Source of the DNA: Atopsyche davidsoni | Taxonomy: Eukaryota > Arthropoda > Insecta > Trichoptera > Hydrobiosidae | Assembly (NCBI GenBank): GCA_022113835.1 | Contig: JAILWY010000026.1 | Coordinates: 13,481,001-13,545,000 of the forward strand | Reading direction: 5' to 3' | Length of the DNA: 64,000 nt | Part shown: in pieces, positions 62,346 through 64,000 of the stretch | Position numbering within the stretch: position 1 is the first letter of the stretch | Layout of the letters: every line of letters starts with the position of its first letter | Made by a program: the position numbers and the translations under genes | The notes under the pieces: model-generated | Told to the model about the DNA's origin: nothing | Seen by the model: only the letters and a program-made list of their open reading frames with translations | Databases searched by the model: none

Positions 62346-64000
62346 GAAAGAATGAATCTTGCTTTTCAACCACATAGTCTAGCAGGAATTTGTTTCCGCC
62401 CGGTCGCATCAAAGTGTATTTTTTTATACTACAAAGTAAATTGCTCCCGTGTAATATAATAAAGAAATGTTTTTCATGAAAATATTCGCAGAATTTTCAG
62501 TGTCCAAGATCAGATCGTAAATTTATAAATAACATAATATGATTCAGCTTTGAAAAGCGTCTGAAAATACAAAACATTTACATAATGTTTCAAATATACC
62601 AATACATATTGTTAGTGTTAAAAGTATACTTATAATTTAATTATTTATGTCTTACATAAGAACACCTTCAAGACAGTACGTTTGAGTAAATAAAGTTGCG
62701 CAATACGAGTGCGTTCGAGTGTACTTTTTTAATCGGTCGAATGCTCTACCGAGTTAAAAAAAAAACAAATCGTTATTACTAACAAAAAAATATTCGATTT
62801 GCATTGCATAATCGCTCTTAATGTAGATTTTGATACAAGAGTTGAGTTTGTAAATTTCAGGTAGTGAATGGAAAATTTTGATTCTTGGCAATAGTCGATT
62901 GTTGTTTTCATGCGATATATTTATAAAAGTTAGAATTTCTCTTTAGCAATGTGTGGAATGTCACTAATTCCGGTATTATATAAAGCTCAACATATGCGTT
63001 GAGATCAAATATAAAAAGTGCATTAGACTCAACTACAAATATAGTTGAAGAATAAGTTGAAGGATTTCCCCGGAAAAGTTGCGGAAGCTTTGCATGGGCG
63101 TGTAAGGTCAAGGCTGGAATCAAGCGTTGGCCGAACCCAAAACAGGTTATGGGCGTTTTTTTCCCTCCGCTGATATAATACACTAATGTTTGATTAATAT
63201 GAAAACGTTCCGCTTTATTCATATGAACCGTTTAGAGCAAAGCTACGAAGGCTGTAAAATAAAATACACATTTCATGCTAATCTGATTTAACTTGCACAC
63301 TAATTTAACGATAAAATGTGCAATAATAATAAAAATAGAATAATTAAGAAATTACTCATTTGAGTGATACGCGTTATCATGTTTCAATTCATTTCATATT
63401 TCGGGGCGGTTACACTCGGTGGCGCAGAAAAAGCGTCTGATGTAACCAGTCCTTACACATGCCTGCTTATCAACAATAAAAAATAGCAATTAAAAATGAG
63501 AGCTAAATATGTAATGCGGATATTGCAAAATTGATTGAGGTGTCACTGCTCTGGGTATTTCAATTGCTGCCATTTGATTTGTACGTATCTCGGTCTGAAT
63601 ACACAACGATTGGCTGCATTGGCGCGTTTCAATACTAATTGTCAGCTTCTAGACGGATGTGGCGCACGTTTAAAAATATCTTAAGTCAATTGATATCAAT
63701 GAATAGCAATCATGGCCGATACTTTAATCACTGTGTCGGCTAAATATAATAATTAATAGCAATGTTTGTTGCAAGCGACCGGGGCACAGTTCCTGAAACG
63801 TTAACATGACTTTTCAGTGTACTATTTTCATGTAAGCAAAATAAATGCATTTCCAATTTTTAATAAAGATCTGACTTTCAGATGATATAATTATAAAATA
63901 AGTATGCAGCAATGACACCTATAATTCCACCTATCGTATTATTTATCATAGTAAAATATATTAGTAAAGCGTTTGTTTTCCTTAACAAAGGAATTGTAAG
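62346..64000. other. AT-rich DNA, nothing recognised
   Basis: No coding exon or repeat that I can support. Confidence 0.4.

Overview
The window looks like AT-rich insect nuclear DNA, most likely lepidopteran (inferred from the look of the two proteins, the short AT-rich introns and the repeats; I could not search a database). All recognisable protein-coding sequence is on the minus strand and is interrupted by many small GT-AG introns. There are no operons, CRISPR arrays, rRNAs or canonical tRNAs.

Two genes can be rebuilt exon by exon. (1) AVL9, a DENN-type late-secretory-pathway protein: 7 coding exons at 13651-10885, predicted 683 aa. (2) Kidins220/ARMS, a multi-pass membrane scaffold with ankyrin repeats, a KAP P-loop NTPase domain, a SAM-like segment and a long disordered tail ending in a PDZ-ligand-like ESSV: about 27 core coding exons at 28061-15071, about 1817 aa for the model chosen. 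Kidins220 lies upstream of AVL9 on the same strand, with about 1.4 kb from its stop codon to the AVL9 start.

The most interesting structure is the 5' end of Kidins220. The exon with the conserved start codon also has an upstream in-frame acceptor at 28082. Upstream, in GC-rich islands at about 30, 35, 41 and 43 kb, lie four minus-strand ATG-initiated open stretches that each end at a donor-like GT in phase 0, so each could splice in frame to it (243, 14, 41 and 37 codons). I infer a set of alternative promoters and first exons giving different N-termini. Internally the gene shows a likely GC-AG intron, two in-frame microexons (15 and 21 nt), a 79-nt exon-like segment whose inclusion would put a stop codon exactly on the junction, and two alternative C-termini.

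Region by region: 1-7.6 kb has no gene but holds GC-rich patches and a good minus-strand splice donor at 7255/7254, perhaps the first exon of a gene running off the left edge; 7.6-10.9 kb is AVL9 3' flank; 10.9-13.7 kb AVL9; 15-28 kb Kidins220; 28-43.2 kb its putative 5' region, with a decayed Tc1/mariner element at 35.1-35.6 kb; 43-64 kb is AT-rich intergenic or long-intron DNA with small MITE- and SINE-like repeats and no recognisable gene. Gene models are hand-built from splice signals and remembered family alignment, not from transcripts.
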